From assembly GCF_040819555.1 (NCBI RefSeq), contig NZ_CP161920.1, forward strand, positions 2,851,001-2,915,000: DNA of 64,000 bases, in the 5' to 3' direction. The notes below the pieces were generated by a model. It made no database searches. It worked only from the letters and a program-made list of their open reading frames with translations, and was not told the origin of the DNA. The stretch's first letter is position 1. Every line of letters begins with the position of its first letter. Positions 26,719 through 35,725 of this stretch are shown in pieces. The stretch comes from Nitratireductor sp. GISD-1A_MAKvit. Its GTDB lineage: Bacteria > Pseudomonadota > Alphaproteobacteria > Rhizobiales > Rhizobiaceae. A program made the position numbers and the translations under genes.

Positions 26719-27065
26719 GTCAGGCCACCCCGCAGATTTTGATATCAGCTACGACAACATCGCAATTCCGAGACTCGAACCACCCTCTCAGGACAAAAAT
26801 CCCAAACTCCCCCAAGCTTTGACTGGCCCCTGCGATGGCAAATACCACCATTGGTTGAGGTTCGTCCATATTTTTTCACTTTTACGCTTGTGTGTACATT
26901 CATCTCAAGAGCCCCAAGCGATGAACGATGACCTCTCCTTTCAGGAGGTTCGGGATCCTGTACAACTGGACTCGCAGTACCGAGAGCCTGACCGAAGACC
27001 GCGCTAAACCCTGTCACCCGAAGCATTTGCATCTGTTGCGCCCGCTACCAGCGAAGTCTTCAAAG
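26719..27065. other. Intergenic stretch between integrase and porin 1
   Basis: About 350 bases without a convincing gene; the open frame on the minus strand has no recognisable protein features. Near 26766-26780, minus strand, is GGTTCGAGTCTCG, which looks like the T-arm end of a tRNA, but no full tRNA can be folded around it. This could be an attachment-site remnant of the integrase or a coincidence. Confidence 0.35.
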
Positions 27066-27094
27066 CCAAAACCCGGCAGATCGCTCTGCCGGGC
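27066..27094 (-). terminator. Rho-independent terminator after porin 1
   Basis: Nine-base perfect stem CCCGGCAGA with TCTGCCGGG, four-base loop, followed by TTTTGG on the minus strand, about 27 bases past the porin stop. Confidence 0.8.
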
Positions 27095-27120
27095 TCAGAA
27101 GTTTTTTCACTGACGCTTCG

Positions 27121-28216
27121 TTAGAAGCCCCGCGTGATGCGGAAGAAGCCGCTGAACGCGCCGTCAGAGTAGCTGTCGCCGTCCTTGTAGTTGACCGCGA
27201 TCTTGGTATCGAGATTTTCGACCAGCTCGTAGTCGATGACGCCGCCAACGGCCCAGTCGTCTGCACCGTTAGAATGCTTGTCGCCAAAGTACTGGCCGCC
27301 GAAACCAACAGCCAGCTTGGGCGAAGCGGCATACTTCATGTAGCCGCCGAGCGAGTAGTCGTACCCATTGCTGTAGAGGCTTGCGTCGGAGAAGTAGGTG
27401 GCAAGCAGCTCAAGCGAGAGGTTCTGCGTGGCGTTGAAGCCAGCATGCCCCTTGATGCCCCATTCCTTGGCCGTCGCGTCGTAGGCAGCGAATGCCGAGA
27501 CCGAACCCCAGCCCTGCGAGACGCTGAACTTACCGACCACATTTGGCGTGTAGTCGTAGTTGTAATCAGCCTCTTCGAGAGCGAGCGAAACGGAAACACC
27601 GCTGCCAGCAACGAAGGTGTAGCCGAGCGTGTGGATTGAGGAATCAAACCCACCAGCGTCGAATTCGCCGCCAAGGCCCTGATCGAAGATCGAGGTCTTG
27701 TAGCCCACGAAGAAGCCACCGAGCGTGATGTAGGGCCTGGTTCAGATATGTTCCGCGGGTAATGCCGTTCAGTGAAAGCGGAGCGGTATCGCTCGGCAGA
27801 CCCAGGCTGGAAACACCGGAATAGGCATCGGCGCGCAGTTCGAAGAAGCCGCCGAGCGTGCCGTATTCGGTCTCGGAGCGAGCATCGATCGTGAGGTTGG
27901 CGCGTGCCAGCTTGCGCCAGCCACCGGCGTCCGTTGCAACGATATCGTCCAGAGCACCACTAACCTTCGTCCCGCCCATGAGGCCGAGTTTGCCGTCGTC
28001 GCTGTCCGACCAGTCGATCTGATAGCGGGCATAGCCGCCGATCTTCAGGCAGGTTTCGGTGCCGGGGATATAGAAGAAGCCTGCGCCGTAGACGTCGCAA
28101 ACGCGGACATATTCCATCGGCTCCGGCTCGGGGACGACGACCATGTCGGCCGCTTTGGCACCGGTTGCTGCAGCTGCGAGCGCAGCGGAGCCAATGAGAA
28201 GGCTCTTGAGTTTCAT
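27121..28216 (-). pseudogene. omp2: Omp2-type porin (copy 1), +1 frameshift as written
   Basis: Outer-membrane porin of the Hyphomicrobiales Omp2/RopA type. A signal peptide (KLKSLLIGSAALAAAATGAKA) is followed by ADMVVVPEPEPMEYVRVCDVYGAGFFYIPGTETC, and the C-terminus ends in Phe (ITRGF), as outer-membrane barrels do. The frame breaks at GGGCC 27733-27737 on the plus strand; removing one base gives LNQAYITLGGFF, matching the equivalent place in copy 2, and a 364-residue protein. GGAGGTCAGAAC is the ribosome-binding site, identical to copy 2. The two copies are divergent with a tRNA between them. Confidence 0.9.
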
Positions 28217-28345
28217 GTTCTGACCTCCAGTCAGAATCCTGAAGAACCTGCAGCCATTTCAGCTCAACTCATTGAAAAAACGCCGGAAAACCACGCTTCA
28301 GCACGAAGGAGGCGTGGCACGGAAGAATGATTTGCAAAGGGAAAA

Positions 28346-28436
28346 TGGCGGAGAGGATGGGATTCGAACCCACGAGGCCCTTTTGGAGCCTACTCCCTTA
28401 GCAGGGGAGCGCCTTCGACCACTCGGCCACCTCTCC
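28346..28436 (-). tRNA. tRNA-Ser (GCT)
   Basis: Reading the minus strand: a seven-base acceptor stem GGAGAGG with CCTCTCC, D-arm GCCGAGTGGTC, anticodon loop CTGCTAA (anticodon GCT), a long variable arm typical of serine tRNA (GTAGGCTCCAAAAGGGCC...), T-arm GGGTTCGAATCCC and an encoded CCA end. It lies between the two divergent porin genes. Confidence 0.97.
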
Positions 28437-28931
28437 GGCGAAACGGTGGATAAAGAAAACCGGCCCGACAATCAATACGGCATTCCCATTTCCCTGCCTA
28501 ATAATAAAGAAATTCGACCTGAAGCCATGGTTCGACATCGATGCAACGGGAATCACCAGGCTCAAAGGCACCTTTCCCGCGTGAATCGAAAAGGCTCAAT
28601 CAGCGTTTGTAGAGACGATTCGTGCGGCCAGGCGGCGGAAATACGGGCCGTAAACACATATATAATGCCGCTATCACCCCTCCAGATGTTAAGAAAGAGT
28701 TACCCGACGCCTCAGATCGTGTCATTTGTGCAACAGCCGTTCGGGATAGAAGGCCGCCGGGCAGGCTTGCCGTCTAATCGCGGTTGAACGTAGCGTCGCC
28801 ATGAGTAATGTCAGGCTCGGAAAGGGGGCGCGAAAGCGCGAACTTTTCTTTTCTTGGGGATGGGGCAGGGAACGCTGTCCTTCAGCAAAATACCCAGACC
28901 CGCATTTAGAACTTTGACTGGAGGTCAGAAC

Positions 28932-29972
28932 ATGAAACTCAAGAGCCTTCTCATTGGCTCCGCAGCTCTCGCAGCTGCAGCGACCGGCGCCAAAGCAGCC
29001 GACCCGATCGTCGTTCCCGAGCCGGAGCCGATGGAATATGTCCGCGTTTGCGACGTCTACGGCGCAGGCTTCTTCTACATCCCCGGCACCGAGACCTGCC
29101 TGAAGATCGGCGGCATGGTTCGCTACCAGATCGACTGGCATGAGAACGACGATGGCTGGAAGAAGTATGCACGCGGCGAGCTCAACATCGACGCCCGCTC
29201 CGAGACCGAATACGGCACGCTCGGCGGCTTCATCAAGCTGCGTGCATCGTCGGCAAGCGGCCTTCCGACGCCAACTCCCGGTCTGAACGATGGCGGCTTC
29301 CTGTCCAACGGCATTGTCAGCTCCGGCGTTAACCTTCAGCAGGCAATCATTTCGCTCGGCGGCCTCTCCATGGGTATGTCCGACACGCTGTATGATGCAG
29401 CCCTTTCGGGTGAGTTCGACAGCGGCGGTGGCGATCGCGTTCACTTCATCCGTTACGACTTCGCAGCCGGCAACGGTGTGACCGTTTCGCTTGCCGTTGA
29501 AGAAGCTGACAGCAACTACGACTACACGCCGAATGTTGTTGGTAAGCTTGGCGTCAGCCAGGGCTGGGGCTCCGTTGACGGCTGGGTTGCTTACGACGCG
29601 ACCGCTGAAGAGTGGGCAGCCAAGGCAATTGCCAAGATCAAGGCGACGCAGCAGCTCTCCCTCGAACTGCTCGGCACCTACGAGTCCGGCCACAGCTTCT
29701 ACTCCGTGTCTTGGGACGCCATTACCGGTTACGAGTACTCGCTCGGCGGTTATGTGAAGTACGCTGCTACTCCGAAGCTCTCGGTTGGCTTCGGCGGTCA
29801 GTACTTCGGTGACCAGCACGCTTCCGGCAATGACGACTGGGCCATCGGCGGTGTTGTTGATTACGCTCTCGTTGAGAACTTCAACACCAAGCTTGCAGTC
29901 AACTACTTCGACGGCGACAGCGCGTCTGACGGCTACTTCAAGGGCTTCATCCGCTTCCAGCGCGACTTCTAA
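28932..29972 (+). CDS. omp2: Omp2-type porin (copy 2)
   Basis: 346 residues from the ATG at 28932 with GGAGGTCAGAAC just upstream. Same layout as copy 1: signal peptide, EPEPMEYVRVCDVYGAGFF, two Cys, then barrel strands and a terminal Phe (FQRDF). The barrel forms general diffusion pores for small hydrophilic solutes. Codon use is strongly biased (ggc, gac, ctg rich), consistent with high expression. The first 200 bases are nearly identical to copy 1 in inverted orientation, while the exposed-loop regions differ. Confidence 0.94.
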   Translation: MKLKSLLIGSAALAAAATGAKAADPIVVPEPEPMEYVRVCDVYGAGFFYIPGTETCLKIGGMVRYQIDWHENDDGWKKYARGELNIDARSETEYGTLGGFIKLRASSASGLPTPTPGLNDGGFLSNGIVSSGVNLQQAIISLGGLSMGMSDTLYDAALSGEFDSGGGDRVHFIRYDFAAGNGVTVSLAVEEADSNYDYTPNVVGKLGVSQGWGSVDGWVAYDATAEEWAAKAIAKIKATQQLSLELLGTYESGHSFYSVSWDAITGYEYSLGGYVKYAATPKLSVGFGGQYFGDQHASGNDDWAIGGVVDYALVENFNTKLAVNYFDGDSASDGYFKGFIRFQRDF

Positions 29973-29996
29973 TCAGAAGAGCCTTATAGCTTGATG

Positions 29997-30029
29997 CAGG
30001 GCCTGGCATTTGCCGGGCCCTGTTTTTTT
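29997..30029 (+). terminator. Rho-independent terminator after porin 2
   Basis: Stem CAGGGCC-T-GGC with GCC-G-GGCCCTG (one T-G wobble), loop ATTT, then seven T residues, 25 bases after the stop. Confidence 0.88.
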
Positions 30030-30134
30030 GTGCCTTGCCAGCCAGAGGAACGGTGCAAAGCGATTTCACACGGGTCGTGCTTGATGTAGGGTCGCTGCGT
30101 TCCAGAATGTAAAAGCACAGACCAGACACGGCCC

Positions 30135-31248
30135 ATGACACGACGCCCACCGCTTACCCCGCTTGCCCAATCCCTCCCTTCCACGGTCCCGTTTGTGGGG
30201 CCGGAAACACAGGAGCGCGCCGCAGGGCGGCCTTTCCGTGCTCGGCTTGGAGCCAATGAAAACGGATTTGGCCCCTCCCCTCGTGCCCTTGAAGCGATCA
30301 AAGATGCAGCACGGCATGTGTGGAAATATGGTGATCCGGAGAGTTCCGACCTTCGTGCTGCACTTGCCATGGAACATGGCGTGAAACCGGAGAACATTGT
30401 CGTCGGCGAAGGCATTGACGGGCTTCTGGGCCTTGTCGCCCGCCTTTATGTTGAGCCGGGCACCCCGGTCGTCACCTCGCTCGGCGGCTATCCCACCTTC
30501 AATTATCACGTTGCCGGTTTCGGGGGACGATTGGTGACAGTTCCCTATGCGGGCGATTACGAAGACCTGGAAGGGCCTGCACGATGCCGCGGTCGCAGAG
30601 AATGCGCCGCTGGTCTATCTCTCAAATCCGGACAACCCGATGGGGACCTGGTGGGCAGCAGAAGAGGTTCAGCGCTTCATCGAATCCCTGCCTGAAACCA
30701 GCATGCTGATACTGGACGAGGCCTATGGCGAGACGGCCCCTGCAAGCGCCCTGCCCCGCTTCGAGCCGGACAGGCCCAACGTCCTGCGCATGCGGACCTT
30801 CTCAAAAGCCTATGCGCTCGCTGGCATGCGATGCGGCTATGTTATCGGAGAAGCGCAGACCATCCGCGCGTTCGACAAGATCCGCAATCACTTCGGAATG
30901 CCGGGCGTGACGCAGGCAGCCAGTCTGGCCGCGCTCAAGGACAAGGCGTATTTCAGCGAAACGCTGGAGAAAATCAGCGCCTGCCGCGACCGGCTCGCTG
31001 CGATTGCCTCGGCAAACGGGCTCAGCTCAATTCCTTCGGCCACGAATTTTGTCGCCATCGACTGCGGCGGCAAGGCGATCGCCGAAACGGTGATGCAGGG
31101 ATTGCTTGAGCGCGATGTTTTCGTGCGCAAGCCAGCCACTCCCGGTCTCGACCGCTGCATACGGGTGAGTGTGGGGCCGCAGCACGAAATCGACGTGTTC
31201 GAAGAGGCGTTCGCTGCGGCATTGGCAGCCGCGCGCAACCGGCTCTGA
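30135..31248 (+). pseudogene. HisC-like PLP-dependent aminotransferase, +1 frameshift as written
   Basis: Class I/II aminotransferase of the histidinol-phosphate aminotransferase type. Frame one carries ARLGANENGFGPSPRALEAI and the PLP-phosphate region; frame two carries LSNPDNPMGTW, LILDEAYGE and the PLP-binding Lys in RTFSKAYALAGMRCGY. Removing one G from GGGCC at 30573-30577 joins EDLEGLHDAA and gives 370 residues. It may be the histidine-pathway enzyme or a general aminotransferase of this fold; gene context does not help, as no other his genes are near. Confidence 0.85.
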
Positions 31249-31322
31249 GAGACCGGTCGGCGAGACTGCCCTGAAACGGAAGGCTTTTCACCACCCTTGG
31301 CTGCCGGAGCCTGCTTCCCCGC

Positions 31323-31757
31323 TCAGGCTGCCAGGGCGGCGCGTGTTTTGCCGATCATGAGCGCGGCTTTCGCAGCTTCCCGGCCCTTTTCGACAAAATG
31401 CTCGCGGTAGATGGCCGTGTGATGTTCGGTTGGCTGATAGTGATGCGGCGTGAGCGAGATGGAAAGAACCGGAACGCCGGTGTCGAGACTGGCGCGCATC
31501 AGCCCGTCGACCACCGCCTGCGCGACAAAGTCGTGCCGATAAATGCCTCCATCCACCACGAAGGCTGCGGCGGCAACCGCTGCATAACGGCCCGATTGTG
31601 CCAGGTCACGGGCGACGAGCGGCATTTCGAATGCGCCGGGCACATCGAACACATCGACCTGATCGGCGGGGATAAGCTCGCAAAACCCTTCGAGTGCACG
31701 ATCGACAATGTCGGCGTGCCAATTGGCCTTGATGAATGCATAGCGGGTGTGTGTCAT
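31323..31757 (-). CDS. ribH2: 6,7-dimethyl-8-ribityllumazine synthase (RibH2 type)
   Basis: 144 residues from the ATG at 31757, with AAAGGAGATCTCG upstream. Marks are KANWHADIVDRALEGF, VPGAFEMPLVARDLA and the VVDGGIYRHDFVAQAVVDGLM block. This is the RibH2 form known from Brucella and rhizobia, a decameric synthase that condenses the ribityl pyrimidine with dihydroxybutanone phosphate in riboflavin synthesis. It stands alone under an FMN riboswitch, so it should be made when flavin is scarce. Confidence 0.93.
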   Translation of the reverse strand: MTHTRYAFIKANWHADIVDRALEGFCELIPADQVDVFDVPGAFEMPLVARDLAQSGRYAAVAAAAFVVDGGIYRHDFVAQAVVDGLMRASLDTGVPVLSISLTPHHYQPTEHHTAIYREHFVEKGREAAKAALMIGKTRAALAA

Positions 31758-31837
31758 CGAGATCTCCTTTCGCAACAGACACGTCACCCAAGGCGATCAC
31801 GGGCGAATGTCGCCGGCGGTGCTACGGCAGACGACAT

Positions 31838-31998
31838 CGCGCGTTCTCTTCCATCCGGACTGTCACCGTCGGCTCAGGAGTTTCACCTGATCTGCTGACC
31901 CCTTCCGGATTTCACGAAAGGGCGCTCGCGGGCTTGCGGCAAATGCCGCTTACCGCCGGTGGGGAGTTTCACCCCGCCCTGAGAACGGGGCGAAGATA
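31838..31998 (-). promoter_or_regulatory. FMN riboswitch (RFN element) upstream of ribH2
   Basis: Reading the minus strand, the leader contains the conserved RFN blocks in order: TTCTCAGGGCGGGG, TGAAACTCCCCACCGGCGGTAA, AGCCCGCGAGCGCC, GGTCAGCAGATC, GGTGAAACTCC, GAGCCGACGGTGACAGTCC and GGATGGAAGAGA. This binds FMN and shuts down the downstream gene, here ribH2, about 80 bases away; the mode (anti-terminator or sequestration of the start) was not worked out. Confidence 0.96.
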
Positions 31999-32050
31999 AG
32001 GGCAGTGGTTGCCAACGGCAAGTCGGAAAACACCGGAATACGACCGTCTT

Positions 32051-33158
32051 TCAGATGCGACGGAGATGATTGTCCCATGCCGGAGCAGCCGGATCCGCAG
32101 CGCGAACAGCCCCTGACGATGCGTCGGGGCCCGGTGCGAACGATTGCGCCGCGGCCACTCGTACCCAGGAGGCGGTGCCGGGCCAGCGGTGCAAGCCCGC
32201 ACCCGTCCTTGAGCCTGCGTTCGCCCAGACAACGGCCTGTCGCCGCATCCCAGAACACGGATAGCCCGCCGCGCGGCGATGAAGTGGCAATGATCTCACC
32301 GGCCAGATCGGTCGCGACCGAGCCGATGTAATTGCCCAGAGATTCGAGTGTCGCAACCGGCCCGGGAAAAAGCTCGATCGAGGCTCCCCTGCGATGGCGA
32401 CCGACAAGCGGCGGTCGGGCGCCATCTTCCCCCTGATACTGCGCGCCAAACCAGACCGCTCCGTAGCGATCGAGAGTCATATGGCGGATGGAGAGCCTGT
32501 GCAGTTCGGGCGCGAGCTCCGCCTGCTCGAGGATGTCTCCGGTTTCCAGGTCGATATAGGTGAGGTTTGGCTTCATCGTCGCCAGATTGAGCTTGACGCG
32601 CTCATAATCGGGATGGGTCAGAATGCCACCATTGGCGATGCACAGCGTCCTGCCGTCTGCCAGGAGGATCACCTCATGCGGTCCGAACCCACCAGCGTCG
32701 AACTCCCCAATTCGATGAAATCCGGCGGTGGCATCGTAAAGCCCGGTAACGCCGCGCTCTGCGTCGAAATCGTTTTCGGTGGCAAGCAGGAGCCTGCCAT
32801 CCGCCGTGAAGACACCGTGCCCGTAAAAATGACGGTCATGCGGCGGAGCGAAGGCCACCGGTTCGCCCTTACCATCAATCGAGAATGCCACCGCAAACCG
32901 GCCCGGCGAGCGGGCAAAGGCCACGGCGCGACGGCGCGGTGCATCGATGGCGAAGGAATGCCCGCGCGCTTGCAGCGGCAGCACGATACGGTCGCGACCG
33001 CCCGCATCGATTACCGCAGCTTCAAAGCCCCCCGCATTGAGCCGCGCGCCGAGAAACAGCGCCTCGTCCTCCTGCGCAATTGCGGGTGTGACACCCTGTG
33101 CAATGGCGGCACCGGCTAGAGCGAGGAATGTTCGCCGGTCAATCTCCATCGAGCGCAT
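32051..33158 (-). CDS. DUF1513 protein, +1 frameshift near the end as written
   Basis: 368 residues when repaired. A Tat-like start (DRRTFLALAGAAIAQGVTPAIAQ) suggests export. The body fits DUF1513, a beta-propeller-like family found next to imelysin (IrpA) genes: PHDRHFYGHGVFTADGRLLLATEND, EFDAGGFGPHEV and IANGGILTHPDYERVKLNLA. As written the last 45 residues are in the wrong frame and run into the riboswitch. Removing one base from GGGGCCC at 32126-32132 gives TGPDASSGAV ... WDNHLRRI, the expected end, stopping at 32051. It overlaps the imelysin gene upstream by 20 bases; a later ATG at 33149 is possible. Confidence 0.82.
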
Positions 33159-34209
33159 TGAATCCCATAACCAGTCCCAGAGCGCCGGAAAGCTCCCCGT
33201 TCAGAGTTTCCTTCGCTCCTTCCATGGCAATGCTGGCGTAGGAAATACGGTCTCTTTCCTCGCCGCGTGAGAAAGCCCTCTCCGGCTCCGTGTCCACCGA
33301 AAGCAGCGCCTTGCGGGCGTTTGCCAGATCGAAAGCCATCGCGCGGCCATAGCCATTGACGAGCGTTGAAGGGCCGTCGACAAAGCCGGCCGCAGTGACC
33401 AAATTCCGAACTCCTTCGATCTGCGCGGCCACAAAGCTGAAGGTCTGACGACTACGCCAGAAGGGTGCCCGTTTGCCGCGGGCTTTTTCAGCGGTATTAC
33501 CGAGGGCCGGCAGAAGTTCGGCGTTTCGCGCGAACTCCAGTGCCGTGCCCGCGGCCTTCACGATCTCGCCGGCGACTTCCGCTTTCGAGCGGTAGGGGTC
33601 GCGGTCAGACGCTGGTGCGGTGAAGGCGGTGTGAAAAGCACTACCGTCTTGCCACGCATTGTCCAGAGCCTTGGCCAGATCCGCAATGTTGGCGGCGATC
33701 GCCTGTGCGTAGGAGCAGCGCTTTTCGTCTTTGCTCAGCGCATCTGCGCCCGAACCGAAAAGCACGAAATCGAGCGCAGGCAGCCCTTGCAGGGCGACGC
33801 TTTGACCGGCGAGTTTATCCGGTAAGGGGTCGTCTGAGGCGAGCAGCGCCTGCACCTGGCGCAGGGTCACCCCGCGCGGATCCGGCCAAAAGAAGATGCG
33901 TTCGAAGCGATTGTCTTCCACAAGCGGGCCAAAACGCAGAACGTAGATCTGGGCAAAGGCTGCTAGCGTGTCCGCAAACCGCGCTTGCGTTTCTTCAATG
34001 TCGGCGTTGCCAGTTCCCGCACATAGGTTTGCCAGAGAAAACGACAGGGCGCCGCTCGTCTGGCGAAAACCCTCCAGCGCCGGTGAGACATAACGCTCAA
34101 ACACCCGCCGACCGATGTCGGAAGCGATTTTCTCCTGTCCGCCCTGCCCCAGAGCCGGCGCGGTCAACAGACACAGGATCAGGATGGCATGAAACGGACG
34201 GGCGTGCAT
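33139..34209 (-). CDS. Imelysin-family iron-related periplasmic protein
   Basis: 356 residues from the ATG at 34209, after GGAGACACTTC. A signal peptide (HAILILCLLTAPALG) precedes two helical repeats typical of imelysin (peptidase M75-like): FRQTSGALSFSLANLC, the RIFFWPDPRG block, LPALDFVLFG and later GRAMAFDLANARKALLS. Family members bind or handle iron at the cell envelope rather than cut proteins. The expected GxHxxE motif of true M75 peptidases is not seen. It overlaps the DUF1513 gene and the two form one unit. Confidence 0.82.
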   Translation of the reverse strand: MHARPFHAILILCLLTAPALGQGGQEKIASDIGRRVFERYVSPALEGFRQTSGALSFSLANLCAGTGNADIEETQARFADTLAAFAQIYVLRFGPLVEDNRFERIFFWPDPRGVTLRQVQALLASDDPLPDKLAGQSVALQGLPALDFVLFGSGADALSKDEKRCSYAQAIAANIADLAKALDNAWQDGSAFHTAFTAPASDRDPYRSKAEVAGEIVKAAGTALEFARNAELLPALGNTAEKARGKRAPFWRSRQTFSFVAAQIEGVRNLVTAAGFVDGPSTLVNGYGRAMAFDLANARKALLSVDTEPERAFSRGEERDRISYASIAMEGAKETLNGELSGALGLVMGFNALDGD

Positions 34210-34344
34210 GAAGTGTCTCCGGAACCAGGGATTATTGCTGGCTGTCGCACCCAAGGGAGAGGAGATGTGCGAGGGCTGGCCGGAAGCCGTGAAACGGCTC
34301 CCTTGCCCCGGGCTTACTCCTCCCGCGAACGCGGGACAAGAGCG

Positions 34345-35379
34345 TCAGGCCGTATGTGGCAAAAGTTGATCGCTCAGGACCGGTAGCCTGAGCCCGTCAT
34401 ACCCAGTTACGGGTCTGGCGTGCCACAGCCCGTTCAAGACCGCTTCCTCCGCCGCTTCGACCGCCGCAAGAAGGAAGCGGTCGAGTTTTGCCTCCGCAAG
34501 CCGCTCGATGGTCTCCATTTCGCCATCGATGGAGAGCCGGTTGGCAGTGGAAAATGCCAGCGCCACATCGCCACTCTGGTCGCCCCAGTAGCTGCCCAGC
34601 CGCCCCAGGGCCGCGCCTCCTCGCCTTGCGATACGGCTGAGCTGGCGCGCATCAAGCGGCGCATCAGTGGCATAAACGATGATGACTGAACCCTTGTCGT
34701 GCGGGTCTGCACGCTGCGGTTTTGGAATGTCGACGCGCCTGCCCAGCAATCTGAGATCTCCAGGCCTGCCGAAATTGGAAAGCACAAGGGCACCCAGCAC
34801 GTGCGAACGCCCCGACGGCAGCGAAACACACCGTGAGGCGCTGCCAATGGCTCCGGCAAACCCGAATGTACGCATGCCGGTCCCTGCACCCACCGTTCCC
34901 TGTGCAAATTCACCCGCGGCGGCTGCGATGGCGTCACTCCCCATTGTCTCCGTGACCGCGAGCGCCTGAATGTCGCTGACACGCCCGTCATTGCATTCCA
35001 GCACAAGCGGGTTGACCGTGGGAAGGCTACGACCAATTTGGGGATTTTGAGCAACCGCGTGGCGGATCAACGCCGTGGTACAGGCGGCCACACCAAATGT
35101 GTTGGTCAGCAGGATCGGCGTTTCGATGCGCCCCAGTTCAGCGAGCTGCATGAGCCCGGCGCTTTTTCCAAAACCATTGAGGACGGCCAGCCCGGCCGGC
35201 ACTGGCTGGCGGAAAAGGTCGCCGTCATGCGGCAGGATTGACGTGACACCGGTGCGCGCGGGCCCCTCACAATGCGTGACATGCCCCACACGCACGCCCG
35301 GCACATCGGCAATGGTGTTGGCTGACCCCGCAGGCAGATCCCACCAGCTTTCCGCTCCCTTGAACAACCTCATGCCCAT
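34345..35379 (-). CDS. P1 family peptidase (DmpA/L-aminopeptidase type)
   Basis: 344 residues. Features of the self-processing DmpA fold are PGVRVGHVTHCEGPARTGVTSILP near the start, LTNTFGVAACTTALI and the auto-cleavage Gly-Ser in HDKGSVIIVYATDAPL (about 218-233), where the Ser becomes the new N-terminal nucleophile. Members are aminopeptidases or beta-aminopeptidases in the cytosol. A second start at 35373 is equally possible. It reads away from the small ORF and MFS gene beyond 35430. Confidence 0.88.
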   Translation of the reverse strand: MGMRLFKGAESWWDLPAGSANTIADVPGVRVGHVTHCEGPARTGVTSILPHDGDLFRQPVPAGLAVLNGFGKSAGLMQLAELGRIETPILLTNTFGVAACTTALIRHAVAQNPQIGRSLPTVNPLVLECNDGRVSDIQALAVTETMGSDAIAAAAGEFAQGTVGAGTGMRTFGFAGAIGSASRCVSLPSGRSHVLGALVLSNFGRPGDLRLLGRRVDIPKPQRADPHDKGSVIIVYATDAPLDARQLSRIARRGGAALGRLGSYWGDQSGDVALAFSTANRLSIDGEMETIERLAEAKLDRFLLAAVEAAEEAVLNGLWHARPVTGYDGLRLPVLSDQLLPHTA

Positions 35380-35725
35380 GGCCGTTCCGCCATGGAAGAT
35401 GGGTGGTTCCGCATGTCTTGAACAGACAAAAGGAGGATATCATGCATTTGAAGGTTCCCGAAGTGAATCGCCGGCATTCGACTTGAATCGGTCAATGATT
35501 TCCACCCCTCATGGTTTGCAGGCAGAGCTCGGCACTTGCAAGTCGGCGCGACATCCTGCAGGATGATGACACCGTTTGAGAGCCTTTCTCTCGCGTGGCC
35601 CGGCCACAGCCCCCCGGTACCGTCTCCCGTCTTCTTAAAGGTCCGAGCAGCACATTCATGCTGCGTGAAGGGGCCTCTCGCTTTCTGCTCCCCGTCGCCT
35701 TCCCACTTCGTTTCTGGAGAAGTCC
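35380..35725. other. Intergenic region between the P1 peptidase and MFS gene
   Basis: About 345 bases holding the leader-like mini-ORF at 35442-35486 and no other convincing gene. A possible small hairpin GCAGC...GCTGC lies at about 35649-35666, after a pyrimidine-rich stretch. I see no known riboswitch. Confidence 0.4.
35442..35486 (+). CDS. 14-codon open reading frame with a perfect ribosome-binding site
   Basis: A tiny frame (MHLKVPEVNRRHST, then TGA) preceded by AAGGAGG six bases before the ATG, the best ribosome-binding site in this part of the window. It lies 240 bases before the MFS gene at 35726 and points the same way. It may be a leader peptide or chance. No longer frame continues it. 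Confidence 0.35.
   Translation: MHLKVPEVNRRHST

Noticed and set aside
26745..27032. 95-codon minus-strand frame between integrase and porin 1
   Set aside because: No recognisable protein features, a weak start and odd composition; treated as non-coding.
31950..32050. C-terminal extension of DUF1513 through the riboswitch
   Set aside because: The region carries conserved RFN riboswitch blocks and is not coding; the real stop is at 32051 after frame repair.
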